From: Klebsormidium nitens
Taxonomy: Eukaryota > Streptophyta > Klebsormidiophyceae > Klebsormidiales > Klebsormidiaceae
NCBI GenBank assembly: GCA_000708835.1
Contig: DF237711.1
Span: 6,622-37,304 of the forward strand
Direction: 5' to 3'
Length of the DNA stretch: 30,683 bases
The position numbers and the translations under genes were made by a program. Positions within the stretch are counted from its first letter, which is position 1, and the number at the start of each line of letters is the position of its first letter. A model generated the notes under the pieces. It was not told the DNA's origin and ran no database searches. It saw only the letters and a program-made list of their open reading frames with translations. Shown piece by piece: positions 10,624-21,901 of this stretch.

Positions 10624-13600
10624 TGACGTCAGGTCTAGGCCGCAACCCCCGGGAGAATGGGTCTCCTGGGAAAGAGCAGGAGCAGGGGTCCGAACATGTT
10701 TCTCATGCCGCGGCAGTGGCAACTATCAGCATGGATCCCACTGCTGCGGAGGCAACAGATGACGGGACAGGAGAGGATCAGAGGCATCAGACAGGGGCGG
10801 TTGATGGACCTAGCAGTAGTAGCGATAACAACAGGATTGTGGCAGAGCCTCAGCAGTCTGGTCAGAAGGGGAGTATTCATGCCGCTGACCGTGTGAGGGG
10901 TGGAGATGCAGGGGTTAGCACTCTAAAGGTGAGGGGGAGTCAATTTTGCTAGAGCAGTTGCATTTGAGCAGGATTTCTTTCTTCTCCGTGTCCCAGAAGA
11001 GTCTGCGCGACATACACTGTTCTGGCAATAAGCAGGATCACGCTCTGACTGCTTAGCAGAGTTGCAGTTGTTCTTGACAAGTGCCTGCAGATACCGGCAC
11101 AAGTTAAGCTGGTCTCCGCAGCCTAGTCGTTTTGCATGAACCTCAAAACTTGCATTGAATGCATATCTTCTTCAAGCGGGGTTGTGCCTATCACTTCCAA
11201 AGATTAGAGGGGCTTGCTTTAAAATGTTAGCCTGTGCACCTCAGAAATGACAGGGAAGCAACAGCAAGGAGTCATGCGAAGCTGAGTGTAGCATAGGATT
11301 TTCCCAGAACACCAGATTGGGAGGATAGCCACTAGCTGAGACCCCCATCACTTACATTCAAAGACGAGAGCTTGACAGAACATACATCAAAGGGCAGCTG
11401 CTAAGGATCACTATTTGTTGAGGAGATACTGAGCAACCTGGGGTTACGCAATATGCAGAAGCTTCTTGTCACTTACATATAGCCTGAATCAGTAGATGCA
11501 AAAAGGCACCCCCCCTGAACCCTTGTAAACGAGGAGAGACAGTAATGAAGTAAGTTACAAGAACATGGGGGAAGTTTCCGCAGCTTAGAACATCAATGTC
11601 CAAGCAGGGAAACTGTCAAGAATCTGATCCAAGGCTCAGCTTGTGAATGTGTTGGCAGCATCTTAATTTGAGAGCTCAAGCATCAGGGATGAAACAAGTT
11701 GAGTTGTCTGTGCGAGCATACGAAGCACAGCCTCCAATGGAACAGATGCAACGCAAGTAATGGATCCCCTAGGCCAGCAGAGCAGCCTTTGATAGACTCT
11801 CAAGAGTTGTATGAAGCGTTGACAAGCAGAGCAAGTACTGGGTTTGGAAGGATTGAGTTGTGTTCACAAGTTGGTATTGCATGATCGCATGAGAGCAGAA
11901 ACCTTTGAACAAAGCATTATCAGACGTCCCATAGGCAAGCTACAGTAGGTCTCATTGGCTGAGCCCCTTATGAACGTACCCCCATATAGGCAGGCCAGAA
12001 TAGGGCAGCTCTTATATCCCCCTTCCAAAAATAGGGCAGCTCCCTTATCCCCCCCCCAAACTAGAGGCATGCTCATGGGCAGACTGAACCCCCTGTGCAG
12101 GTTAGGCCAGGCTTTGGCTCTTGCCGCTGCCGCTGCCCCCCCCCTCTGACCCCCCCTTGCGCTTCTCTTGACGCCTCTGCTTGCCTGTTCCCCCAGGACC
12201 AGGAGGGGGACAACAGCCGCAACGCCTCGGGGGAGCTCGGTAGCTCGTCTGGCAGCAACAGCCTCGACGATGGCAACTGCAGCAATACTGCGGAGGGGGG
12301 GAAGGAGCAGCAGGATGGGAGCAGCAAGCAGGCTGAGAAGCAGCCCCCCCTGCAGGGTCAGAAGTTGCAGCAGGCGCCAGGGCCATCCCCCAAGTCCCTG
12401 GGGTGCGGTAGTGAGAATCGGCAGAAGGGGGGCAAAGGGGGGGGTAACACGAAGGGGGGGGAAGAGGAGGAGAAGGAAGTGCAGGGGAAAGAGGAGCAGG
12501 GGGCGGGGGATCAGGAGGAGGGGGGGCGGCCGGTGTTAAAGAAGCCAGACAAATTGGAGCCCTGCCCGCGCTGCGACAGCTATGACACCAAATTTTGCTA
12601 CTACAACAATTACAACATCAAGCAGCCACGCCACTTCTGCAAGAACTGCCAAAGGTGAGGGGAGACGCTGATTGAGTTTTCTGAGCTCCTTTTGAGTCAC
12701 ATTGTGCATTGGAGCTAGGTTTGTGCTCCAAGGCTTTGATTCCTGGATGATGGGATTCTGTGTGCTCTGCTTGATTTGCCAACTATCGCATAAACAGTCT
12801 GCTTCTAGTCTCTTGAAGCAGTAGGCAACTCCCTTCCTCAGTTGATCCCCCATTCTTGGCTCCATTCTGCATTGGTTGCCAAACTTAGGACTCTGGTCAC
12901 AAGAGCTGCCATCTGATCATCTGCAATCCTACTTTCGAGTAGACGAGTCCCTCTCTGTACAAATTTGTACAGACAGTTTAGAATCATCTTTTGAAACCCT
13001 GCCTGATCACATGCAGATGGCAGAACACAGGGTCCTCTACAACCCATGTTCTTAGGTCAAGTTTTCATCTTTTGGGCACACATTTTGACCTTTGTCTCAT
13101 CTGGGTATGCAACTCTCCATTTCAACCCTTATGCTTCAAACCTGAGAAAACCTCAATGAGCTTCTTTTTCACTCAAATCAGTTCCTCAACCTTTGCTTAA
13201 CCCAGTTTCTCCATCCCCCCCCAGGTACTGGACTGCCGGCGGCACTCTCCGCAACGTCCCGGTCGGCGCTGGCCGCCGCAAGAACAAGCACAAGTCCATC
13301 CAACGCCTCGGCCCCGGATCAGGCTCCGACTCAGAGCTCGTCATCCCGTCTTCTTCCGGTGGCGAGGACTACCTCGTGCGCAGCGGAAGCCTGCGCTCCT
13401 CCAATCCCTCCCTCAACGCCACCACCTTCAAGCCCCCCGCCTCGCAAGGCTTCCAGGGCCGCTTTGTGACGTCATCCAACCCGCCTCTCTACGATTCCGG
13501 CACCAACGACAAGAGCGGCGTCACGCACAAGCGCGACGGGACCTCCGCCGACGAGATGCAGTCCGGGGATCAGTTCCGGGGACCGCACTACGGGGGGGCG

Positions 13601-14804
13601 GCTGAGGCAGGGCCGGAGGCAGACCCCCGGCGCGCGAAGCGTGTCAAGCGGAACCCCCCCCCCGAGACGGGGGTGCCCGTTGGTCGGTTCGGTCGGGGCT
13701 TCAGAGAGAACTCGGAGTGCATGTCGAGCCAGGCCGACAACCGTGACGGGGGGGCGTTTGTGGCGGACGCGATGATGTCACCCGAGAGCGCCAAGAACGC
13801 GCAGTGGCCGGCGCGTGCGGGGGAGGCGTTTGGAGGGCCGGTTACGGGATGGAATCAGGGGGCGGCTGTGCCGGCCACTCCTACTGGGGGGGCCTGGGCG
13901 CCAGGCAACACCGCCCCTTGGGGGGGGATGTGGAACCAACCCTGGCCTTACCAGATGCCGATGGGCCAACGTGGAACGGAGGCGGGGGGGGACGACGAAC
14001 GTGAGTAGGCGTAAGTCGTAGGGAGGCGTAAAGGCGACGACGAACGGGGATACGGGATGAGNNNNNNNNNNNNNNNNNNNNNNNNNNNNNNNNNNNNNNN
14101 NNNNNNNNNNNNNNNNNNNNNNNNNNNNNNNNNNNNNNNNNNNNNNNNNNNNNNNNNNNNNNNNNNNNNNNNNNNNNNNNNNNNNNNNNNNNNNNNNNNN
14201 NNNNNNNNNNNNNNNNNNNNNNNTGTGGAACCAACCCTGGCCTTACCAGATGCCGATGGGCAACTGGAACGGAGCGGGGGGGGCACAAGTGATGGCTACT
14301 CCGGGGGCCAACTATGGCGCTTCTCCGCAGGGGGCAAACTGGGGCATGGTTGACAACTCCTCGTTTGGGGGGGGTGCAAACTGGGGGGCGAGTCCGGTGA
14401 ACGCTGCAAATGCGGCAGCCGCGTGGGCGAACGCAAACGTGTGGGCCGGACTTGCGGCGGCGGGGAATGCGTGGGGGCCCCCCTGGGCCGCCTGGAGCGT
14501 GTTTGGGGCGGGCCCGGCAGCAGCGGCTGCGGGCATGGCGCCGAGCCCGCAACCGGCGCCGGGGGGGGGCATGGGGAAGCACCGGCAGGAGGGGGGTGGA
14601 GAGGGGGAGACCCGAGCGGACGGCGTCTGGGTGCCCAAGATTGTGAGGACAGAGCCGGTCCGGGGGAGTGCACCGTTGCAGTGGCAGCAGCAGCTGGGGG
14701 GTGGCGGGGACGCGGGGTACTTGGGTTTGATGAAGAACGGGGAGATGGCGGACTCGCCAGGGGGGCAGGAGGACGGAGTTCCCACCCCGCTGAATCTGCT
14801 ATAG
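10623..14804 (+). CDS. Dof zinc-finger transcription factor, cycling Dof factor (CDF)-like
   Basis: Exons are 10623-10928, 12197-12654 and 13225-14804, the last crossed by a run of N. Exon 2 ends inside the Dof domain (phase 2). The join rebuilds the C2C2 finger [18 protein letters not shown]...HFCKNCQ and [20 protein letters not shown], close to the plant Dof consensus, at about residues 221-275. Dof proteins bind AAAG sites in the nucleus. The C-terminus has [22 protein letters not shown] and [11 protein letters not shown], similar to the CDF-type KHRQE and LWVPKTLRI motifs of land plants. In CDFs the C-terminal region contacts GIGANTEA and FKF1 to control CONSTANS. Replacing the duplicated contig end (13929-14223) by direct continuation at 14224 restores one frame of 682 residues. 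Long Ser/Gln/Gly-rich stretches precede the finger. The start is the first in-frame ATG; M at 10731-10736 is an alternative. Intron 1 (1268 nt) and intron 2 (570 nt) hold nothing recognised. Confidence 0.88.
13929..14061 (+). other. Low-quality contig end duplicating the sequence after the gap
   Basis: The stretch from 13929 repeats the sequence starting at 14224: both read TGTGGAACCAACCCTGGCC and on to CCAGATGCCGATGGGC. After that the left copy picks up single-base insertions beside G-runs and a frameshift to a TAG stop at 14006-14008. The best reading is one locus represented twice at the ends of two contigs. Confidence 0.75.
14062..14223. other. Run of 162 N (scaffold gap), probably spurious
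   Basis: These bases are unknown. The flanks overlap each other, so the gap length is likely artificial. Joining 13928 to 14224 keeps the Dof reading frame open to its stop at 14802-14804. Confidence 0.8.
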
Positions 14805-16207
14805 TTGCTGTGGTCTCCAGGTGTATGTATCGGTAGCGCGATGTAGGTTACGGCGTTGCGTCAAAAGACGGAGGTCGGGCTAGGGCAATAAGGAACTGCG
14901 GCCATTGTGGTTTCACGTATACATAGAGCAGGTCGATTTTGACGTAGCGGTTTGGACTGGACCGGCGACAGGTTTTACAGCTCCGCAAGCTGTGGGAACA
15001 GTGCCTTTAGCGCGGCGCAGACATCATGCTTTATGTAAAGAACTCTTACTGCATAAGAATGGACATATGCTTATGAACGCTGCACTTTCTGCAACAGAGT
15101 TTCTGGTCACATCGAATCCGCACGTCATGCTAGCTTTTATTGCACAATGACTTCGAATCATTGGATCAATGCTCAGGCTTCAAACCACGTTGAATGCTCT
15201 GATCATTTAGTAAAGGTGCCTTGCGTAAGTCACTAGTTTCGTAATATACATTATAATATGCCAGTCGGAATCAGCATTAAGACTATATACATGCATGAAC
15301 ATGGGATACATGCATGGCTGGCCCTTTAGAAGCGAATCATATGCAATGGACGCATGCGTGCAGTGGCTTTCTATTAGCTTGTTGGAATTATGGTTTATAT
15401 TTGAATGCATGTGCAGAACATGAGATTGAAACGGGAGATAGTCGGCTTAAGTGCCCAGAAGTCAAGGGTACGAAGTTACGCCTCAAGAAAGGTTACTTGC
15501 CTTAGTACGTCACTTTTTCAACCTTCCCCTAATCAGCCATCTGAGATCACAGACAATTGCCAGCCCGTCAATTTGCAGCCAGAGCTGTATTCAAACGCAC
15601 AGCATGATATGCCGCAGTAATACAGGGGCGGGGTGCATCATCATATGTGAACGATCTGACAATGCTCAGAAGTGCAGACAATGATTTGCCGGACTGATCG
15701 ATACCTAAAGCTAGCTAGCTGCACATGTGGGCAGGCCGTTACTTTTAACAACCGTTCATGGCATACTCAAAACTTGAAAGACGTCTACTAACCTAAGCCT
15801 TGGTCAAGTTAATAAGCTCAACAACAGCATGCATACTCAAGTGAGAACAGGATTGATGTTGGACTGTGTACAAAGAGGCGCAACAAGCAGCAAATCTAGA
15901 TCCATTCAATAAAAAGTCGGTCAATTGCAGCACATATTGCTTTGTTTAGATGGATCCAGTCGATGACGAAGATTCGGCGCGTGGATTCTCGACTCTGGTC
16001 CTCACTTTCTGAAGGCAGAAGCTGTTCAATATTGCTTTCTGAACCGAGAAGTTTCAAGCCAGACCTTCTTTGCAGCCTGACAAGTGGCTCGACAGAGTTT
16101 CATTTGCTTCGTGTTGGAAACCCTTCGTTCGCGCTGTCATGCCGACACCTCAACATCTTCGAGACGCCTTCAATGACTGGCGCATATGCACGGCAAAACA
16201 AGGTTCA
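14805..16207. other. Region downstream of the Dof gene; no gene seen
   Basis: The sequence is lower in GC and has only short open frames without recognisable motifs. It contains the 3' flank of the Dof gene and several ATGCATG-type short palindromes around 15290-15350. The convergent minus-strand genes begin at its right end. Confidence 0.55.
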
Positions 16208-16561
16208 TCATGAGTACTCAGCAAAGTCGTCGGCGTTCCCTTCATCCCCATACACCCCCTCTCCATGCTCCAGCCCCTGCCCCCCAAATCCAGCATCTCC
16301 CCCCATCCCAACTTCGTTCAACCCACCCTTTTTTTTGCCTTTCAACTTGGACCCTTTGCCCGCTTTCTTCCCGTTGCCGAGCCCAACTTTCGTCCCACCC
16401 CCCCCCTTCCCGGCGCCTTTCTTTGACTTGGGTTGCCCCCCTGAAACGAGAGCAGCCTCCTCCCCCGGGTGTACTTTCGCCTTCCGCTTCCGGCGCCCCC
16501 CCAAGCCGTCCGCATCGAACCCCGCATCCGCTGGAAAGAAGGCGATTTCCGTTTTGTGCTG
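16208..16561 (-). CDS. Lys/Gly-rich candidate terminal exon (possible RbBP5 C-terminus)
   Basis: A minus-strand open exon of 117 codons plus stop follows a TTTCAG acceptor. It begins QHKTEIAFFPADAGFDADGL and continues into basic clusters such as GGRRKRKAKVHPGEE and GKKAGKGSKLKGKKKGG, ending in an acidic tail. Basic repeats suggest a nuclear or nucleolar localisation signal. It lies 500 bases downstream of the RbBP5 exon, which has a good AG/GTGGGT donor near 17159 that could splice onward. The phases (1 at that donor, 0 here) do not fit directly, so an intermediate exon would be needed; one phase-compatible candidate lies near 16845-16915. It may instead be a separate small gene, or a chance frame in GC-rich DNA. 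Confidence 0.3.
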   Translation of the reverse strand, partial: QHKTEIAFFPADAGFDADGLGGRRKRKAKVHPGEEAALVSGGQPKSKKGAGKGGGGTKVGLGNGKKAGKGSKLKGKKKGGLNEVGMGGDAGFGGQGLEHGEGVYGDEGNADDFAEYS

Positions 16562-17066
16562 CTGAAAGTATGGGTCATCGGAAGCAGAAAGCGAAAGTTG
16601 GGGCTTCGAAAAAGTTCAGGACGTCAGCGAATGTTACTGGAAAGGGCCGGCCGCCACGGCCATGACGTCAGAAAGCAAGTGTCAAGCATGTATCACCGCT
16701 TTGCAGTTGCAAAGATTCTTCATAGGCGCCGGGTGCCGCGTTTTGGATGACATAGCTGTGGGCGATCGCTATGATAGGTTTGACCTCTTAACAGAAAGTT
16801 CAACACACTAATGACAGGGTGGACCTCTTGAGAAGCGAGAATCCAGGACGTGTTGGACCAAAAACGAACACGATTCGCCTGTACCGACCACTGCATTCCC
16901 TGCAACTCTTGCTCTGCAGACCTCCTAAAAGAGAACCCACCTAAAATCGGGTCTGGAGTGACTGGAGTGACAGGACACCAGATCCAGTCCGCGAACAGAG
17001 AGCATGTCTTTCCATTCGATGCTAAACCCCCGTAAGTGTCTCCCACGAAGAAAAGCTCCGACTTCT

Positions 17067-20000
17067 TCACAAAGAAACCGCGCAAAGCAATTCAGCGAAA
17101 CTTTTTTGTCGCGAATTTCCGACAACGTCGGGAAAAAAGAAACCCCACCCACCTAGCCGATTCGACGGCCCTGGCGCCTCAACCGTTCTCGCCGCCGCCC
17201 CCGCCGCGTCATCTTCCGCGACGGCGGGCGCCTCGGTTTCCGGGGGGTCCGGCTCGGGTTTTACCGGTAGGAAGTAGAGCCCGTCCTCGTCCGAGTCGCT
17301 GTATGCGCCCACCTTCTCGACGGTCTCGATGTCGAGGTCGATGTCGCTATCCACGTCCTTTTGACCCTTTGGCGCCTGTCAAAACGATCAAAATATAGGC
17401 GTTTTAGGACTTCACACTTTGATGCTAGAAGCATAGGGGAAGAGTTTCCGAACTTCAGGATCTGCGCTTCCAGATGTGGTTTTTGTGGGGTAGTCTCGAT
17501 CAGAGGCACCGGAAGCGTCCATTTCATCAATGCTCTCGCTGATAAGAATGGTGTCGCTCTCCTTGTCCGTCCACCCCTTGGCGCCTGCATAACACTCTAG
17601 CTGTGATTTTTAGAAGCTTGCAAGCTAAGGATGGGGTCCCTTTTAAGTAGAACCGCTCTAGGCGCCTACATCGTCAACGGTCTCGATGTCGAGATCGATG
17701 TCGCTTTCCACGTCCTTTTGGCCCTTTGGCGCCTGCACAAGGTTGTTGAATCTGTGTCATTGCATCATGCAGTTTGATAAGGAAGTCTTGGTACCTAGTC
17801 TTGATCGGAGCCACCGCAGGCGCCAATTATTCGACGAATGCAACTTCAAGTTCGATACCGGTGTCCACGTCCTTCTTTAGGCGCCTGCGCAAAAAGACTC
17901 GGGGTTCCCAGCTTTTTCAGCTTGAGAATATTGGTTACCCTTTGATGGATAGTCGTGTTCCTTCCGGTCACCGTATGTGCAGTTCTTGCTGTGGTCTCAA
18001 TGTCAATGTTGATGTTGTTGTCCACTGTTTCTTTGCCCTCCTTCCGGCAGGGTTTCAGGATTTGGGCTGTTTTGTGGATTTTCGCTTTTGGGTTTTGGAC
18101 GTTTACATCGTAATCTCAGAAAGCCCTTCTTCGAGAAGTTTTCCGCCTTCATTTGCGCGCCCTCTTTACCCTTTCCTTGAAAGGAGTGTGTCGCCTTCTT
18201 TTAAAATTTGGATCATTGATTGGCTGCGAGGGATTCCTCTGGGCCCCAACCTGCTGGTGCGGTCGAAGTCAAGCGGGCAACCGGTGACCCAAAAATAAGG
18301 GTTTTCATCAGGTTAAGTTGGACCAAGAAAGGTGAAATCAAACTTAGTTCAAATGTTAGAACGACCAGCTCACAACCCAGACCCTAGCTCGACTTATCGT
18401 CAAAGTTATGAGCAGATCTGACCAAAGAGCTATTAGTTAAGAGTCCAATACACTGTTATCTTGAAGTGACAATCCGTAAGTCTTCGTAACCAACTCGTAA
18501 CCGAGCCCCGGTAACCGACCTCGTCTTCCCGCGGGTTAGAGTCGAACTCGTCCTCCCGTTCGTCGTACTCGTCGTTCTCCTGGAGCTCCTTGAAATCCGG
18601 TGCGAATGCGCTCCAGTTCTCCTGGTACTCTTTCGCCCACACGTAGATCACACCGGTGGTTGCGACAGAGGCGACAATCGGACGCGTCGGGTGCCACGCC
18701 ATATCACGGACGCCCTCCTTCGGACCGTCCAGCGTCCGCATGATCTGCAAGATGAAACTACCTTTCATTCCCAGTCTTTTCCTTGTTCTGCAAGGCATCG
18801 TCGAGATGCTGTTATTTGAGAAAGACAAGCGACATTGAGACGTAGCAGATCTGATTGTCGACAAAAGAGAAACTGGGAAGAATCAAGTGCCAGTAGAAAA
18901 TAGTGCCACGGAATCCATTACCTACTTATCTATCCCTCTAAGGACGTCAACCGAAGCCACCCTCAGCTCTACTCACCGCCACTCGAAGAAGGTCGCAGCA
19001 TTCCTGTCAAGCAACCCATAAGCATTTCACCCCTGGACAACACTGTGAACCCCCAAGGCTACCCAGTTAAATAGCTGCAGCAATCTTCTTGAGTTGCTAT
19101 TCGTAGGATCGCATTTAAAGCAACCAAACGCGACCCCCTTCGGAAACTGGAGCCCAAGGATCGACGTTGATCGAGGTCTGATGACCTTCATGAGGGAGAG
19201 GTTCCATTCGCAGCAACTCACCTGGGGATAAGTCGTCCCCCACAATATCAGCTTATGCTCCCCCTGCTGCGCCGATGCCCCCATTACGTATTCCGTATCG
19301 CCGCTAAAGCACGCCGTCATCCAGGGAACGTTATTGATCGGATCCTTGTGATCGCAAATGTACGTAAAGAACGGGTTCGCGAGTTTCTTTCTAGGGGGGG
19401 CGCCCGCCAGGCTGGCCTCAGCCTGCTGCGCCGCCCCCCGCTCCGCGGCAGCCGCGGCCGCGCCCTCGACGGGGAGCTCGACCTTGAAGATGCGCAGCGT
19501 GCGGTCGCTGGAGTTGGTCATCAGGTACTGGCCGTTGCGGCTGACCACGATCTGACGCACCAGCTGGCCGCCTGGATACGGATGTAAGAAAGAATGTATG
19601 GAAAGAGTTACCAGATAGTCCAAGTTCAATCTAGATTGGTTGCTAAACGGAGCTCGATTCCCATCAGGTCAAGCGAGAAGCTGGCCGAAAATGAACTGAC
19701 ACATCCGCTGCTGCTTGCAAGTCCACTTCCCTTCGTGATCCTCGCCCAGATATGCCGCCTAGTCGGGCCAATGGTCCGTCCTTTGTTGCAAGAGCAGGAA
19801 CCAAAGGAATGTTACATCAACGATCTTCAATCGTACTTCTGATAAAAAAGAATGTGGTGTAAGCTTTGGGACTCCCTACAGGCTCAAGGCATCTCACTAT
19901 ATTTTTCGGATGAGGGCCCCACGCCGCACTTGCGTTTGCCAAGAAACGGCTCTTCATCCGACCCCTTTTAGATGAGACAAACCCTGGGTTCAGTTCTTGT

Positions 20001-21901
20001 TAAAACAACAAAAAAGCTCTCTGTTCACTCTGTGACTCAAACAAAAGCCCACCTTGTATTTGCATCCGCCCCAATACCTTCTTACTCGCTGTCTCAACCA
20101 CGAGCACCTCCCCCCGCGCCGTCCCCACGAACACCAGATCCCCTCGCTTGTTAAACACCGCCGCACCAAATGACACCGAGACCCCCTCCCCCCCTTTCCC
20201 CTTCCCCGCCCCCCCCGCCGTGATCTCATCCACACTCAACAACGGCCCGCACCGCGCCTCTTCCCCTGACACCCCAAAGTTGTCCAGGAGAAGGGGGGGG
20301 CCTTGTTGCGGGCATACTAGACACATGGCGCTGTCTTTGGGGTGTAAGGACACGCGCAAGATCGTGTATTCACACTTGTAAGATGCGACGCGGGCCCCCG
20401 AGGCGACGTCCCAGAGCGAGATCAGATTGTTCTGGACAGTTGAGGAGACCAGGCGTCGCCCGTCCTTGGACCAGCCCACGCTCGAGATCCAGAAGGGTTC
20501 CCCATCGATTCTGAGTTCTTTGGCGACGCCCCGGGTGTCGAAGTCCCAGACGAGGATCGAGCCGTTCGTGCAGCCGGCTGGAAAGCAAGAAGAGAAAAAG
20601 GAATGTTCATCACGATGTCACAAAAGGCCCCGATCGAGCATCTGCTCATGCCAGGGTGCAATAACTTACTTTCTGAGAAAGTAATTGACAAGAGAGATGA
20701 TGAATTTCCCCTGGCTGTCCTTCGCGTAAAGTATGCATCCCTGAGGGTAGGTGGTCGCGATTGAGAGGAGGAATAGCTGACCATATTACCTGCCTTGGTT
20801 CTGCCTGAATGAGTGGTAAAGTGCCTAAAAATGGGGTAATATGGATCCCAAAGTCTGTCAGTATGACTCTCCTTTGGCGAAGCAAAGCGGTCAGGAGATA
20901 CAACACCCAGTATACTTCAATCACAAGTCCCACTTTAAAGCATTAGCTACTGAAGATTACCAATTGAAAAGCTCATAAAAGGCGTCACTCTCAAAGCCCC
21001 ATTTGTGCCGCACCCCTTGTCACAAAGTGTATCGAATCTTCTTGCTGGACACTAGCATCATCGACACCGAGGGATTACTCGGCCTACCTGCAAGAAGCGT
21101 ACCCCGCCGGTTGAAAGCAACGCACTGGGCATAGTACGGCTCCTGGTATAGGTACTCCTCAATGACTTCGGGGAAGTCGAGGACAAAGCCTTCGTTGGAG
21201 TATGACGGATCTGGTGCACAGAGATCAGCCCATGTTTAGCACATCTTCATACAGGGAGCATTCTACATAGCCACTCGTTTAGAGACGTTGAGTGATCAAA
21301 AGGTTTGCCCCTGGAACATTCAGTTTCCGCGGGCCCACCATACATGTTCAGTAAATCATACCCCAGCCAACATCATTTTTGCCATACCTACGTTCGCAGA
21401 TTCTTCCAATATAACTTCAACACTGGACAAAGCTGGCTAAAAAATCAGGAAGATAAAGTAAGGAGAATAGCATCATTCTTGTTTTTTGGACTGGGCACTT
21501 GCAGCATCAAGGCCGCCACCAATCAGAGAGCGCTTTTCTAATCTGCTCGGTAAAGTGACGTGGGCCCTTGTCAGTTTACCCAACAGTTTGCAAGATACTG
21601 TGTGCTTCTCTGCTAGCCACCACCTCCACAAACCTTTGAAAATTCAAGGTAGATTGAGAATCTGGTCCAGCCACCACCGTTCGCTAACTCGTTGCTTTCT
21701 ATCTGGGAAAGCTAGCCCAGAACCATCTAGCTGACCAGGCCCGCGTCAATGTGACCAGTGCTCTGACTGACTTTCAATTACGTTTTTCATCCTTGAACAT
21801 TGCACCACTTTTCCATCTTCCATAAGGCGAGGAAGAAAGAAAAGGATTATATTGTTTGAGGGATAAAATGGATACCACTCACTGTGTAGTGTCAGATTCA
21901 T
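17067..21901 (-). CDS. RBBP5: RbBP5 homologue, WD40 subunit of COMPASS/MLL H3K4 methyltransferase
   Basis: Six exons, read downward: 21901-21883, 21210-21088, 20577-20053, 19571-19222, 18744-18520 and 17375-17067. They give 516 residues with phase kept at each junction; human RbBP5 is 538. Residues 21-48 (FPEVIEEYL...CVAFNRRGTLLA) match the plant RbBP5-like start. WD40 blades follow, with GSILVWDFDTRGVAKEL, LISLWDVASG and CFSGDTEYVMGASAQQGEHK. Exon 5 ends NWSAFAPDFKELQENDEYDE and EREDEFD, the segment that in RbBP5 activates the methyltransferase and binds Ash2L. Exon 6 starts APKGQKDVDSDIDLDIETVE and GAYSDSDED...YFLP. The IETVEKV part aligns with the WDR5-binding motif. RbBP5 joins WDR5, Ash2L and the SET-domain subunit in the nucleus. 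Exon 1 codes only six residues plus one base; its ATG and GTGAGT donor are clear. The exon 5 donor GAG/GTCGGT is weak but keeps phase. An alternative donor near 17159 could extend the C-terminus. It is divergent from PP7. Confidence 0.88.
17505..17584 (-). pseudogene. Decayed copy of the RbBP5 exon 6 start (copy D)
   Basis: The copy starts after the same CAG/GCGCCAA acceptor as exon 6 but has lost one base, so the matching text (DKESDTILISESIDEMD) falls in another frame from the acceptor. It lies in the large intron 5. It is read as a degraded tandem duplicate. Confidence 0.6.
17670..17732 (-). CDS. Intact duplicate of the RbBP5 WDR5-binding-motif exon (copy C, possible cassette exon)
   Basis: These 63 nt code for APKGQKDVESDIDLDIETVDD, nearly identical to the exon 6 start (changes D to E and EK to DD). 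A CAG acceptor precedes it and GTAGGC follows, both phase 0. Inclusion between exons 5 and 6 would add 21 residues and a second IETV motif without breaking the frame. Whether it is spliced in is unknown. Confidence 0.55.
17821..17884 (-). pseudogene. Decayed copy of the RbBP5 exon 6 start (copy B)
   Basis: The copy follows the same CAG/GCGCC acceptor. The frame matching exon 6 (KKDVDTGIELEVAFVE) is offset from the acceptor phase and meets TAA, so it cannot serve as a coding exon. It is about 150 bp from copy C. Confidence 0.6.
17985..18050 (-). pseudogene. Most diverged copy of the RbBP5 exon 6 start (copy A)
   Basis: The reading KETVDNNINIDIETT on the minus strand at about 17993-18034 matches the pattern of KDVDSDIDLDIETV. 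The CAGGCGCC acceptor is no longer present. This is the outermost and oldest-looking member of the tandem array. Confidence 0.45.

Noticed and set aside
13881-14582. Minus-strand open frame across the N run
   Set aside because: It is the GC-rich antisense of the Dof C-terminus, rich in Pro/Arg, and includes unknown bases.
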